From positions 2,294,001-2,358,000 of the forward strand of contig CAUVYP010000586.1 in NCBI GenBank assembly GCA_963556195.1: a DNA stretch of 64,000 nucleotides, written 5' to 3'. The notes below the pieces were generated by a model that saw only the letters and a program-made list of their open reading frames with translations, searched no databases and had not been told where the DNA came from. The DNA is from Sepiola atlantica (taxonomy: Eukaryota > Mollusca > Cephalopoda > Sepiida > Sepiolidae). This document shows, piece by piece, positions 36,399-49,974 of this stretch; the first letter of the stretch is position 1, and the number at the start of each line of letters is the position of its first letter. The translations under genes and the position numbers were made by a program.

Positions 36399-39300
36399 TT
36401 AGCGCGTTTTAAAGTTGATATCGCTTTTGTTTATAACTTCCACATTTATTCGAATTGTGCAACGAAACTTTGCACAGATTAGCGGAGTCACATTTTCTAC
36501 TGAAGTACCAAGTTTCAGAAGTGCAGCTCTTGTACTGCCGGAGATATGTTGATACAAACTGAATACGCAAAACATCAACAAAATTTAGCGCGTTTTAAAG
36601 TTGATATCGCTTTTGTTTATAACTTCCACATTTATTCGAATTGTGCAACGAAACTTTGCACAGATTAGCGGAGTCACATTTTCTACTGAAGTACCAAGTT
36701 TCAGAAGTGCAGCTCTTGTACTGCCGGAGATATGTCGATACAAACTGAATACGCAAACTATCAACAAAATTTAGTGCGATTTAAAGTTAGTATCGCTTTT
36801 GTTTATAACTTCACCATTCTTTAGAATTGTGCAACGAAACTTTGCAGAGATAAGCGAAGTCACATGCTTTACTGGAGTACCAAGTTTCAGAAGTGCAGCT
36901 CTTTTACTGCCGGAGATATGTCGATACAAACTGAATACGCAAAACATCAACAAAATTTAGCGCGTTTTAAAGTGGATATCGCTTTTGTTTATAACTTCCA
37001 CATTTATTCGAATTGTGCAACGAAACTTTGCACAGATTAGCGGAGTCACATTTTCTACTGAAGTACCAAGTTTCAGAAGTGCAGCTCTTGTACTGCCGGA
37101 AATATGTCGATACAAACTGAATACGCAAAACATCAACAAAATTTAGCGCGTTTTAAAGTTGATATCGCTTTTGTTTATAACTTCCACATTTATTCGAATT
37201 GTGCAACGAAACTTTGCAGACAGTCGCGGATAGGCCTTTTCTACTGAAGTACCAAGTTTCAGAAGTGCAGCTCTTGTACTGCCGGAGATATGTCGATACA
37301 AACTGAATACGCAAAACATCAACAAAATTTAGCGCGTTTTAAAGTTGATATCGCTTTTGTTTATAACTTCCACATTTATTCGAATTGTGCAACGAAACTT
37401 TGCACAGATTAGCGGAGTCACATTTTCTACTGAAGTACCAAGTTTCAGAAGTGCAGCTCTTGTACTGCCGGAGATATGTCGATACAAACTGAATACGCAA
37501 ACTATCAACAAAATTTAGTGCGATTTAAAGTTAGTATCGCTTTTGTTTATAACTTCACCATTCTTTAGAATTGTGTAACGAAACTTTGCAGAGATAAGCG
37601 GAGTCACATGCTCTACTGAAGTACCAAGTTTCAGAAGTGCAGCTCTTTTACTGCCGGAGATATGTCGATACAAACTGAATACGCAAAACATCAACAAAAT
37701 TTAGCGCGTTTTAAAGTGGATATCGCTTTTGTTTATAACTTCCACATTTATTCGAATTGTGCAACGAAACTTTGCAGACCGTCGCAGAGACACACGTTCT
37801 ACTGAAGTACCAAGTTTCAGAAGTGCAGCTCTTGTAATGCCGGAGATATGTCGATACAAACTGAATACGCAAAACATCAACTAAATTTAGCGCGTTTTAA
37901 AGTTGATATCGCTTTTGTTTATAACTTCCACATTTATTCGTATTGTGCAACGAAACTTTGCACAGATTAGCGGAGTCACATTTTCTACTGAAGTACCAAG
38001 TTTCAGAAGTGCAGCTCTTGTACTGCCGGAGATATGTCGATACAAACTGAATACGCAAAACATCAACAAAATTTAGCGCGTTTTAAAGTTGATATCGCTT
38101 TTGTTTATAACTTCCACATTTATTCGAATTGTGCAACGAAACTTTGCACAGATTAGCGGAGTCACATTTTCTACTGAAGTACCAAGTTTCAGAAGTGCAG
38201 CTCTTGTACTGCTGGAGATATGTCGATACAAACTTGATACGCAAACTATCAACAAAATTTAGTGCGATTTAAAGTTGATATCGCTTTTGTTTATAACTTC
38301 ACCATTCTTTTGAATTGTGCAACGAAACTTTGCAGAGATAAGCGGAGTCACATGCTCTACTGAAGTACCAAGTTTCAGAAGTGCAGCTCTTTTACTGCCG
38401 GAGATATGTCGATACAAACTGAATACGCAAAACATCAACAAAATTTAGCGCGTTTTAAAGTGGATATCGCTTTTGTTTATAACTTCCACATTTATTCGAA
38501 TTGTGCAACGAAACTTTGCAGACCGTCGCGGAGACACACGTTCTACTGAAGTACCAAGTTTCAGAAGTGCAGCTCTTGTAATGCCGGAGATATGTCGATA
38601 CAAACTGAATACGCAAAACATCAACAAAATTTAGCGCGTTTTAAAGTTGATATCGCTTTTGTTTATAACTTCCACATTTATTCGAATTGTGCAACGAAAC
38701 TTTGCAGACAGTCGCGGATAGGCCTTTTCTACTGAAGTACCAAGTTTCAGAAGTGCAGCTCTTGTACTGCCGGAGATATGTCGATACAAACTGAATACGC
38801 AAAACATCAACAAAATTTAGCGCGTTTTAAAGTTGATATCGCTTTTGTTTATAACTTCCACATTTATTCGAATTGTGCAACGAAACTTTGCACAGATTAG
38901 CGGAGTCACATTTTCTACTGAAGTACCAAGTTTCAGAAGTGCAGCTCTTGTACTGCCGGAGATATGTCGATACAAACTGAATACGCAAACTATCAACAAA
39001 ATTTAGTGCGATTTAAAGTTGATATCGCTTTTGTTTATAACTTCACCATTCTTTTGAATTGTGCAACGAAACTTTGCAGAGATAAGCGGAGTCACATGCT
39101 CTACTGAAGTACCAAGTCTCAGAAGTGCAGCTCTTTTACTGCCGGAGATATGTCGATACAAACTGAATACGCAAAACCTCAACAAAATTTAGCGCGTTTT
39201 AAAGTGGATATCGCTTTTGTTTATAACTTCCACATTTATTCGAATTGTGCAACGAAACTTTGCAGACCGTCGCGGAGACACACGTTCTACTGAAGTACCA

Positions 39301-40862
39301 AGTTTCAGAAGTGCAGCTCTTGTAATGCCGGAGATATGTCGATACAAACTGAATACGCAAAACATCAACTAAATTTAGCGCGTTTTAAAGTTGATATCGC
39401 TTTTGTTTATAACTTCCACATTTATTCGAATTGTGCAACGAAACTTTGCACAGATTAGCGGAGTCACATTTTCTACTGAAGTACCAAGTTTCAGAAGTGC
39501 AGCTCTTGTACTGCCGGAGATATGTCGATACAAACTTGATACGCAAACTATCAACAAAATTTAGTGCGATTTAAAGTTAGTATCGCTTTTGTTTATAACT
39601 TCACCATTCTTTAGAATTGTGCAACGAAACTTTGCAGAGATAAGCGGAGTCACATGCTCTACTGAAGTACCAAGTTTCAGAAGTGCAGCTCTTTTACTGC
39701 CGGAGATATGTCGATACAAACTGAATACGCAAAACATCAACAAAATTTAGCGCGTTTTAAAGTGGATATCGCTTTTGTTTATAACTTCCACATTTATTCG
39801 AATTGTGCAACGAAACTTTGCACAGATTAGCGGAGTCACATTTTCTACTGAAGTACCAAGTTTCAGAAGTGCAGCTCTTGTACTGCTGGAAATATGTCGA
39901 TACAAACTGAATACGCAAAACATCAACAAAATTTAGCGCGTTTTAAAGTTGATATCGCTTTTGTTTATAACTTCCACATTTATTCGAATTGTGCAACGAA
40001 ACTTTGCAGACAGTCGCGGATAGGCCTTTTCTACTGAAGTACCAAGTTTCAGAAGTGCAGCTCTTGTACTGCCGGAGATATGTCGATACAAACTGAATAC
40101 GCAAAACATCAACAAAATTTAGCGCGTTTTAAAGTTGATATCGCTTTTGTTTATAACTTCCACATTTATTCGAATTGTGCAACGAAACTTTGCACAGATT
40201 AGCGGAGTCACATTTTCTACTGAAGTACCAAGTTTCAGAAGTGCAGCTCTTGTACTGCCGGAGATATGTCGATACAAACTGAATACGCAAACTATCAACA
40301 AAATTTAGTGCGATTTAAAGTTAGTATCGCTTTTGTTTATAACTTCACCATTCTTTAGAATTGTGCAACGAAACTTTGCAGAGATAAGCGGAGTCACATG
40401 CTCTACTGAAGTACCAAGTTTCAGAAGTGCAGCTCTTTTACTGCCGGAGATATGTCGATACAAACTGAATACGCAAAACATCAACAAAATTTAGCGCGTT
40501 TTAAAGTGGATATCGCTTTTGTTTATAACTTCCACATTTATTCGAATTGTGCAACGAAACTTTGCAGACCGTCGCGGAGACACACGTTCTACTGAAGTAC
40601 AATGTTTCAGAAGTGCAGCTCTTGTACTGCCGGAGATATGTCGATACAAACTGAATACGCAAAACATCAACTAAATTTAGCGCGTTTTAAAGTTGATATC
40701 GCTTTTGTTTATAACTTCCACATTTATTCGAATTGTGCAACGAAACTTTGCACAGATTAGCGGAGTCACATTTTCTACTGAAGTACCAAGTTTCAGAAGT
40801 GCAGCTCTTGTACTGCCGGAGATATGTCGATACAAACTGAATACGCAAAACATCAACAAAAT
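36213..40862. repeat. Higher-order unit V, copy a (25 monomers, 4,650 bp)
   Basis: Order E A B C' A' E B C' D A B C D E B C D B C' A' E B C' D A. Markers shared at +4,650: AAGCGAAGTC, ATTGTGTAACG, CTGCTGGAGA, AAAACCTCAAC, CTGCTGGAAATATG and GTACAATGTTTCAG. Confidence 0.92.
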
Positions 40863-43800
40863 TTAGCGCGTTTTAAAGTTGATATCGCTTTTGTTTATAA
40901 CTTCCACATTTATTCGAATTGTGCAACGAAACTTTGCAGACAGTCGCGGATAGGCCTTTTCTACTGAAGTACCAAGTTTCAGAAGTGCAGCTCTTGTACT
41001 GCCGGAGATATGTCGATACAAACTGAATACGCAAAACATCAACAAAATTTAGCGCGTTTTAAAGTTGATATCGCTTTTGTTTATAACTTCCACATTTATT
41101 CGAATTGTGCAACGAAACTTTGCACAGATTAGCGGAGTCACATTTTCTACTGAAGTACCAAGTTTCAGAAGTGCAGCTCTTGTACTGCCGGAGATATGTT
41201 GATACAAACTGAATACGCAAAACATCAACAAAATTTAGCGCGTTTTAAAGTTGATATCGCTTTTGTTTATAACTTCCACATTTATTCGAATTGTGCAACG
41301 AAACTTTGCACAGATTAGCGGAGTCACATTTTCTACTGAAGTACCAAGTTTCAGAAGTGCAGCTCTTGTACTGCCGGAGATATGTCGATACAAACTGAAT
41401 ACGCAAACTATCAACAAAATTTAGTGCGATTTAAAGTTAGTATCGCTTTTGTTTATAACTTCACCATTCTTTAGAATTGTGCAACGAAACTTTGCAGAGA
41501 TAAGCGAAGTCACATGCTTTACTGGAGTACCAAGTTTCAGAAGTGCAGCTCTTTTACTGCCGGAGATATGTCGATACAAACTGAATACGCAAAACATCAA
41601 CAAAATTTAGCGCGTTTTAAAGTGGATATCGCTTTTGTTTATAACTTCCACATTTATTCGAATTGTGCAACGAAACTTTGCACAGATTAGCGGAGTCACA
41701 TTTTCTACTGAAGTACCAAGTTTCAGAAGTGCAGCTCTTGTACTGCCGGAAATATGTCGATACAAACTGAATACGCAAAACATCAACAAAATTTAGCGCG
41801 TTTTAAAGTTGATATCGCTTTTGTTTATAACTTCCACATTTATTCGAATTGTGCAACGAAACTTTGCAGACAGTCGCGGATAGGCCTTTTCTACTGAAGT
41901 ACCAAGTTTCAGAAGTGCAGCTCTTGTACTGCCGGAGATATGTCGATACAAACTGAATACGCAAAACATCAACAAAATTTAGCGCGTTTTAAAGTTGATA
42001 TCGCTTTTGTTTATAACTTCCACATTTATTCGAATTGTGCAACGAAACTTTGCACAGATTAGCGGAGTCACATTTTCTACTGAAGTACCAAGTTTCAGAA
42101 GTGCAGCTCTTGTACTGCCGGAGATATGTCGATACAAACTGAATACGCAAACTATCAACAAAATTTAGTGCGATTTAAAGTTAGTATCGCTTTTGTTTAT
42201 AACTTCACCATTCTTTAGAATTGTGTAACGAAACTTTGCAGAGATAAGCGGAGTCACATGCTCTACTGAAGTACCAAGTTTCAGAAGTGCAGCTCTTTTA
42301 CTGCCGGAGATATGTCGATACAAACTGAATACGCAAAACATCAACAAAATTTAGCGCGTTTTAAAGTGGATATCGCTTTTGTTTATAACTTCCACATTTA
42401 TTCGAATTGTGCAACGAAACTTTGCAGACCGTCGCAGAGACACACGTTCTACTGAAGTACCAAGTTTCAGAAGTGCAGCTCTTGTAATGCCGGAGATATG
42501 TCGATACAAACTGAATACGCAAAACATCAACTAAATTTAGCGCGTTTTAAAGTTGATATCGCTTTTGTTTATAACTTCCACATTTATTCGTATTGTGCAA
42601 CGAAACTTTGCACAGATTAGCGGAGTCACATTTTCTACTGAAGTACCAAGTTTCAGAAGTGCAGCTCTTGTACTGCCGGAGATATGTCGATACAAACTGA
42701 ATACGCAAAACATCAACAAAATTTAGCGCGTTTTAAAGTTGATATCGCTTTTGTTTATAACTTCCACATTTATTCGAATTGTGCAACGAAACTTTGCACA
42801 GATTAGCGGAGTCACATTTTCTACTGAAGTACCAAGTTTCAGAAGTGCAGCTCTTGTACTGCTGGAGATATGTCGATACAAACTTGATACGCAAACTATC
42901 AACAAAATTTAGTGCGATTTAAAGTTGATATCGCTTTTGTTTATAACTTCACCATTCTTTTGAATTGTGCAACGAAACTTTGCAGAGATAAGCGGAGTCA
43001 CATGCTCTACTGAAGTACCAAGTTTCAGAAGTGCAGCTCTTTTACTGCCGGAGATATGTCGATACAAACTGAATACGCAAAACATCAACAAAATTTAGCG
43101 CGTTTTAAAGTGGATATCGCTTTTGTTTATAACTTCCACATTTATTCGAATTGTGCAACGAAACTTTGCAGACCGTCGCGGAGACACACGTTCTACTGAA
43201 GTACCAAGTTTCAGAAGTGCAGCTCTTGTAATGCCGGAGATATGTCGATACAAACTGAATACGCAAAACATCAACAAAATTTAGCGCGTTTTAAAGTTGA
43301 TATCGCTTTTGTTTATAACTTCCACATTTATTCGAATTGTGCAACGAAACTTTGCAGACAGTCGCGGATAGGCCTTTTCTACTGAAGTACCAAGTTTCAG
43401 AAGTGCAGCTCTTGTACTGCCGGAGATATGTCGATACAAACTGAATACGCAAAACATCAACAAAATTTAGCGCGTTTTAAAGTTGATATCGCTTTTGTTT
43501 ATAACTTCCACATTTATTCGAATTGTGCAACGAAACTTTGCACAGATTAGCGGAGTCACATTTTCTACTGAAGTACCAAGTTTCAGAAGTGCAGCTCTTG
43601 TACTGCCGGAGATATGTCGATACAAACTGAATACGCAAACTATCAACAAAATTTAGTGCGATTTAAAGTTGATATCGCTTTTGTTTATAACTTCACCATT
43701 CTTTTGAATTGTGCAACGAAACTTTGCAGAGATAAGCGGAGTCACATGCTCTACTGAAGTACCAAGTCTCAGAAGTGCAGCTCTTTTACTGCCGGAGATA

Positions 43801-45512
43801 TGTCGATACAAACTGAATACGCAAAACCTCAACAAAATTTAGCGCGTTTTAAAGTGGATATCGCTTTTGTTTATAACTTCCACATTTATTCGAATTGTGC
43901 AACGAAACTTTGCAGACCGTCGCGGAGACACACGTTCTACTGAAGTACCAAGTTTCAGAAGTGCAGCTCTTGTAATGCCGGAGATATGTCGATACAAACT
44001 GAATACGCAAAACATCAACTAAATTTAGCGCGTTTTAAAGTTGATATCGCTTTTGTTTATAACTTCCACATTTATTCGAATTGTGCAACGAAACTTTGCA
44101 CAGATTAGCGGAGTCACATTTTCTACTGAAGTACCAAGTTTCAGAAGTGCAGCTCTTGTACTGCCGGAGATATGTCGATACAAACTTGATACGCAAACTA
44201 TCAACAAAATTTAGTGCGATTTAAAGTTAGTATCGCTTTTGTTTATAACTTCACCATTCTTTAGAATTGTGCAACGAAACTTTGCAGAGATAAGCGGAGT
44301 CACATGCTCTACTGAAGTACCAAGTTTCAGAAGTGCAGCTCTTTTACTGCCGGAGATATGTCGATACAAACTGAATACGCAAAACATCAACAAAATTTAG
44401 CGCGTTTTAAAGTGGATATCGCTTTTGTTTATAACTTCCACATTTATTCGAATTGTGCAACGAAACTTTGCACAGATTAGCGGAGTCACATTTTCTACTG
44501 AAGTACCAAGTTTCAGAAGTGCAGCTCTTGTACTGCTGGAAATATGTCGATACAAACTGAATACGCAAAACATCAACAAAATTTAGCGCGTTTTAAAGTT
44601 GATATCGCTTTTGTTTATAACTTCCACATTTATTCGAATTGTGCAACGAAACTTTGCAGACAGTCGCGGATAGGCCTTTTCTACTGAAGTACCAAGTTTC
44701 AGAAGTGCAGCTCTTGTACTGCCGGAGATATGTCGATACAAACTGAATACGCAAAACATCAACAAAATTTAGCGCGTTTTAAAGTTGATATCGCTTTTGT
44801 TTATAACTTCCACATTTATTCGAATTGTGCAACGAAACTTTGCACAGATTAGCGGAGTCACATTTTCTACTGAAGTACCAAGTTTCAGAAGTGCAGCTCT
44901 TGTACTGCCGGAGATATGTCGATACAAACTGAATACGCAAACTATCAACAAAATTTAGTGCGATTTAAAGTTAGTATCGCTTTTGTTTATAACTTCACCA
45001 TTCTTTAGAATTGTGCAACGAAACTTTGCAGAGATAAGCGGAGTCACATGCTCTACTGAAGTACCAAGTTTCAGAAGTGCAGCTCTTTTACTGCCGGAGA
45101 TATGTCGTTACAAACTGAATACGCAAAACATCAACAAAATTTAGCGCGTTTTAAAGTGGATATCGCTTTTGTTTATAACTTCCACATTTATTCGAATTGT
45201 GCAACGAAACTTTGCAGACCGTCGCGGAGACACACGTTCTACTGAAGTACAATGTTTCAGAAGTGCAGCTCTTGTACTGCCGGAGATATGTCGATACAAA
45301 CTGAATACGCAAAACATCAACTAAATTTAGCGCGTTTTAAAGTTGATATCGCTTTTGTTTATAACTTCCACATTTATTCGAATTGTGCAACGAAACTTTG
45401 CACAGATTAGCGGAGTCACATTTTCTACTGAAGTACCAAGTTTCAGAAGTGCAGCTCTTGTACTGCCGGAGATATGTCGATACAAACTGAATACGCAAAA
45501 CATCAACAAAAT
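40863..45512. repeat. Higher-order unit V, copy b (25 monomers)
   Basis: Same order and markers as copy a. The one difference I saw is GTCGTTACAAAC near 45107 in the C' at 44955. Confidence 0.92.
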
Positions 45513-46813
45513 TTAGCGCGTTTTAAAGTTGATATCGCTTTTGTTTATAACTTCCACATTTATTCGAATTGTGCAACGAAACTTTGCACAGATTAGCGGA
45601 GTCACATTTTCTACTGAAGTACCAAGTTTCAGAAGTGCAGCTCTTGTACTGCAAGAGATATGTCGATACAAACTTGATACGCAAACTATCAACAAAATTT
45701 AGTGCGATTTAAAGTTGATATCGCTTTTGTTTATAACTTCACCATTCTTTTGAATTGTGCAACGAAACTTTGCAGAGATAAGCGGAGTCACATGCTCTAC
45801 TGAAGTACCAAGTTTCAGAAGTGCAGCTCTTTTACTGCCGGAGATATGTCGATACAAACTGAATACGCAAAACATCAACAAAATTTAGCGCGTTTTAAAG
45901 TGGATATCGCTTTTGTTTATAACTTCCACATTTATTCGAATTGTGCAACGAAACTTTGCCACCGTCGCGGGGACACACGTTCTACTGAAGTACCAAGTTT
46001 CAGAAGTGCAGCTCATGTAATGCCGGAGATATGTCGATACAAACTGAATACGCAAAACATCAACAAAATTTAGCGCGTTTTAAAGTTGATATCGCTTTTG
46101 TTTATAACTTCCACATTTATTCGAATTGTGCAACGAAACTTTGCAGACAGTCGCGGATAGGCCTTTTCTACTGAAGTACCAAGTTTCAGAAGTGCAGCTC
46201 TTGTACTGCCGGAGATATGTCGATACAAACTGAATACGCAAAACATCAACTAAATTTAGCGCGTTTTTAAGTTGATATCGCTTTTGTTTATAACTTCCAC
46301 ATTTATTCGAATTGTGCAACGAAACTTTGCACAGATTAGCGGAGTCACATTTTCTACTGAAGTACCAAGTTTCAGAAGTGCAGCTCTTGTACTGCCGGAG
46401 ATATGTCGATACAAACTGAATACGCAAACTATCAACAAAATTTAGTGCGATTTAAAGTTAGTATCGCTTTTGTTTATATCTTCACCATTCTTTAGAATTG
46501 TGCAACGAAACTTTGCAGAGATAAGCGGAGTCACATGCTCTACTGAAGTACCAAGTTTCAGAAGTGCAGCTCTTATACTGCCGGAGATATGTCGATACAA
46601 ACTGAATACGCAAAACATCAACAAAATTTAGCGCGTTTTAAAGTGGATATCGCTTTTGTTTATAACTTCCACATTTATTCGAATTGTGCAACGAAACTTT
46701 GCAGACCGTCGCGGAAACACACGTTCTACTGAAGTACCAAGTTTCAGAAGTGCAGCTCTTGTACTGCCGGAGATATGTCGATACAAACTGAATACGCAAA
46801 ACATCAACTAAAT
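45327..46813. repeat. Higher-order unit VI, copy a (8 monomers, 1,487 bp)
   Basis: Order A B C D E B C' D. The D at 45885 has lost one base (TTTGCCACCGTCGCGG) and carries CAGCTCATGTAATG. The B at 46256 has GCGCGTTTTTAAG. All recur at +1,487. The first A overlaps the end of unit V copy b. Confidence 0.88.
45885..46069. repeat. 185-bp D monomer (single-base deletion)
   Basis: TTTGCAGACCG of D is TTTGCCACCG here, one base shorter, which shifts all downstream phasing by one. It shares the deletion with 47372-47556. It also has GGGGACAC, absent from that copy. Confidence 0.88.
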
Positions 46814-47742
46814 TTAGCGCGTTTTAAAGTTGATATCGCTTTTGTTTATAACTTCCACATTTATTCGAATTGTGCAACGAAACTTTGCACAGATTAGCGG
46901 AGTCACATTTTCTACTGAAGTACCAAGTTTCAGAAGTGCAGCTCTTGTACTGCCGGAGATATGTCGATACAAACTGAATACGCAAAACATCAACAAAATT
47001 TAGCGCGTTTTAAAGTTGATATCGCTTTTGTTTATAACTTCCACATTTATTCGAATTGTGCAACGAAACTTTGCACAGATTAGCGGAGTCACATTTTCTA
47101 CTGAAGTACCAAGTTTCAGAAGTGCAGCTCTTGTACTGCCAGAGATATGTCGATACAAACTTGATACGCAAACTATCAACAAAATTTAGTGCGATTTAAA
47201 GTTGATATCGCTTTTGTTTATAACTTCACCATTCTTTTGAATTGTGCAACGAAACTTTGCAGAGATAAGCGGAGTCACATGCTCTACTGAAGTACCAAGT
47301 TTCAGAAGTGCAGCTCTTTTACTGCCGGAGATATGTCGATACAAACTGAATACGCAAAACATCAACAAAATTTAGCGCGTTTTAAAGTGGATATCGCTTT
47401 TGTTTATAACTTCCACATTTATTCGAATTGTGCAACGAAACTTTGCCACCGTCGCGGAGACACACGTTCTACTGAAGTACCAAGTTTCAGAAGTGCAGCT
47501 CATGTAATGCCGGAGATATGTCGATACAAACTGAATACGCAAAACATCAACAAAATTTAGCGCGTTTTAAAGTTGATATCGCTTTTGTTTATAACTTCCA
47601 CATTTATTCGAATTGTGCAACGAAACTTTGCAGACAGTCGCGGATAGGCCTTTTCTACTGAAGTACCAAGTTTCAGAAGTGCAGCTCTTGTACTGCCGGA
47701 GATATGTCGATACAAACTGAATACGCAAAACATCAACAAAAT
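46814..47742. repeat. Higher-order unit VI, partial copy b (5 monomers)
   Basis: Order A B C D E, with the same one-base-shorter D (47372). The match continues into the GCGCGTTTTTAAG head of the hybrid monomer at 47743 and then switches class. Confidence 0.88.
47372..47556. repeat. 185-bp D monomer (duplicate of the deletion)
   Basis: Same deletion and same CAGCTCATGTAATG as the copy 1,487 bases upstream, but with the ordinary CGCGGAGACAC. Confidence 0.88.
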
Positions 47743-47928
47743 TTAGCGCGTTTTTAAGTTGATATCGCTTTTGTTTATAACTTCCACATTTATTCGAATT
47801 GTGCAACGAAACTTTGCAGAGATAAGCGGAGTCACATGCTCTACTGAAGTACCAAGTTTCAGAAGTGCAGCTCTTGTACTGCCGGAGATATGTCGATACA
47901 AACTGAATACGCAAAACATCAACTAAAT
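47743..47928. repeat. A/B-C hybrid monomer
   Basis: B-like head (GCGCGTTTTTAAG) and A/B middle block, then the C window (GCAGAGATAAGCGG, ATGCTCTACTG), then the A/D block CTTGTACTG and a D-like tail CATCAACTAAATTTA. At least two class switches occur within one unit. Confidence 0.85.
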
Positions 47929-49416
47929 TTAGCGCGTTTTAAAGTTGATATCGCTTTTGTTTATAACTTCCACATTTATTCGAATTGTGCAACGAAACTT
48001 TGCACAGATTAGCGGAGTCACATTTTCTACTGAAGTACCAAGTTTCAGAAGTGCAGCTCTTGTACTGCCGGAGATATGTCGATACAAACTGAATACGCAA
48101 AACATCAACAAAATTTTGCGCGTTTTAAAGTTGATATCGCTTTTGTTTATAACTTCCACATTTATTCGAATTGTGCAACGAAACTTTGCACAGATTAGCG
48201 GAGTCACATTTTCTACTGAAGTACCAAGTTTCAGAAGTGCAGCTCTTGTACTGCCGGAGATATGTCGATACAAACTTGATACGCAAACTATCAACAAAAT
48301 TTAGTGCGATTTAAAGTTGATATCGCTTTTGTTTATATCTTCACCATTCTTTTGAATTGTGCAACGAAACTTTGCAGAGATAAGCGGAGTCACATGCTCT
48401 ACTGAAGTACCAAGTTTCAGAAGTGCAGCTCTTTTACTGCCGGAGATATGTCGATACAAACTGAATACGCAAAACATCAACAAAATTTAGCGCGTTTTAA
48501 AGTGGATATCGCTTTTGTTTATAACTTCCACATTTATTCGAATTGTGCAACGAAACTTTGCAGACCGTCGCGGAGACACACGTTCTACTGAAGTACCAAG
48601 TTTCAGAAGTGCAGCTCTTGTAATGCCGGAGATATGTCGATACAAACTGAATACGCAAAACATCAACAAAATTTAGCGCGTTTTAAAGTTGATATCGCTT
48701 TTGTTTATAACTTCCACATTTATTCGAATTGTGCAACGAAACTTTGCAGACAGTCGGGGATAGGCCTTTTCTACTGAAGTACCAAGTTTCAGAAGTGCAG
48801 CTCTTGTACTGCCGGAGATATGTCGATACAAACTGAATACGCAAAACATCAACAAAATTTAGCGCGTTTTAAAGTTGATATCGCTTTTGTTTATAACTTC
48901 CACATTTATTCGAATTGTGCAACGAAACTTTGCACAGATTAGCGGAGTCACATTTTCTACTGAAGTACCAAGTTTCAGAAGTGCAGCTCTTGTACTGCCG
49001 GAGATATGTCGATACAAACTGAATACGCAAACTATCAACAAAATTTAGTGCGATTTAAAGTTGATATCGCTTTTGTTTATAACTTCACCATTCTTTTGAA
49101 TTGTGCAACGAAACTTTGCAGAGATAAGCGGAGTCACATGCTCTACTGAAGTACCAAGTCTCAGAAGTGCAGCTCTTTTACTGCCGGAGATATGTCGATA
49201 CAAACTGAATACGCAAAACATCAACAAAATTTAGCGCGTGTTAAAGTGGATATCGCTTTTGTTTATAACTTCCACATTTATTCGAATTGTGCAACGAAAC
49301 TTTGCAGACCGTCGCGGAGACACACGTTCTACTGAAGTACCAAGTTTCAGAAGTGCAGCTCTTGTACTGCCGGAGATATGTCGATACAAACTGAATACGC
49401 AAAACATCAACTAAAT
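47929..49416. repeat. Eight-monomer linker
   Basis: Order A B C D E B C D. The A at 47929 is followed by a lost TTA (TTTTGCGCG at 48114-48122), so its minus-strand frame runs into the next monomer. The C at 48301 has TTTATATCTTC, and the E at 48673 has AGTCGGGGATAGG. Confidence 0.85.
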
Positions 49417-49602
49417 TTAGCGCGTTTTAAAGTTGATATCGCTTTTGTTTATAACTTCCACATTTATTCGAATTGTGCAACGAAACTTTGCACAGATTAG
49501 CGGAGTCACATTTTCTACTGAAGTACCAAGTTTCAGAAGTGCAGCTCTTGTACTGCCGGAGATATGTCGATACAAACTGAATACGCAAACTATCAACAAA
49601 AT

Positions 49603-49788
49603 TTAGTGCGATTTAAAGTTGATATCGCTTTTGTTTATAACTTCCACATTTATTCGAATTGTGCAACGAAACTTTGCAGAGATAAGCGGAGTCACATGCT
49701 CTTCTGAAGTACCAAGTTTCAGAAGTGCAGCTCTTTTACTGCCGGAGATATGTCGATACAAACTGAATACGCAAAACATCAACAAAAT
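49603..49788. repeat. Satellite monomer, class C'' (hybrid)
   Basis: C'' combines a C head (TTAGTGCGATTT) with the A/B middle block (TTCCACATTTATTCG) and the C window ending ATGCTCTTCTG. It looks like a recombinant between A/B and C inside one monomer. It occurs only in the 8-mer family, at 49603, 51091, 52579, 54625, 56113 and 57601, always followed by D''. Confidence 0.85.
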
Positions 49789-49974
49789 TTAGCGCGTTTT
49801 AAAGTGGATATCGCTTTTGTTTATAACTTCCACATTTATTCGAATTGTGCAACGAAACTTTGCAGCCCGTCGCGGAGACACACGGGCTACTGAAGTACCA
49901 AGTTTCAGAAGTGCAGCTCTTGTACTGCCGGAGATATGTCGATACAAACTGAATACGCAAAACATCAACTAAAT
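49789..49974. repeat. Satellite monomer, class D'' (hairpin variant)
   Basis: D'' is a D monomer with three changes in the variable window: GCAGACCGT became GCAGCCCGT, and ACGTTCTAC became ACGGGCTAC. Together they make a perfect 7-bp inverted repeat, AGCCCGT and ACGGGCT, with an 11-base loop. It occurs six times (49789, 51277, 52765, 54811, 56299, 57787), only in the 8-mer family. Confidence 0.9.
49864..49888. repeat. Perfect inverted repeat in D''
   Basis: AGCCCGT and ACGGGCT form a perfect 7-bp stem around an 11-base loop. The same hairpin is at 51352-51376, 52840-52864, 54886-54910, 56374-56398 and 57862-57886. Ordinary D has two mismatches in this stem. Confidence 0.9.

Noticed and set aside
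49864..49888. Rho-independent terminator
   Set aside because: The D'' hairpin has no following T-run and lies in eukaryotic satellite DNA.
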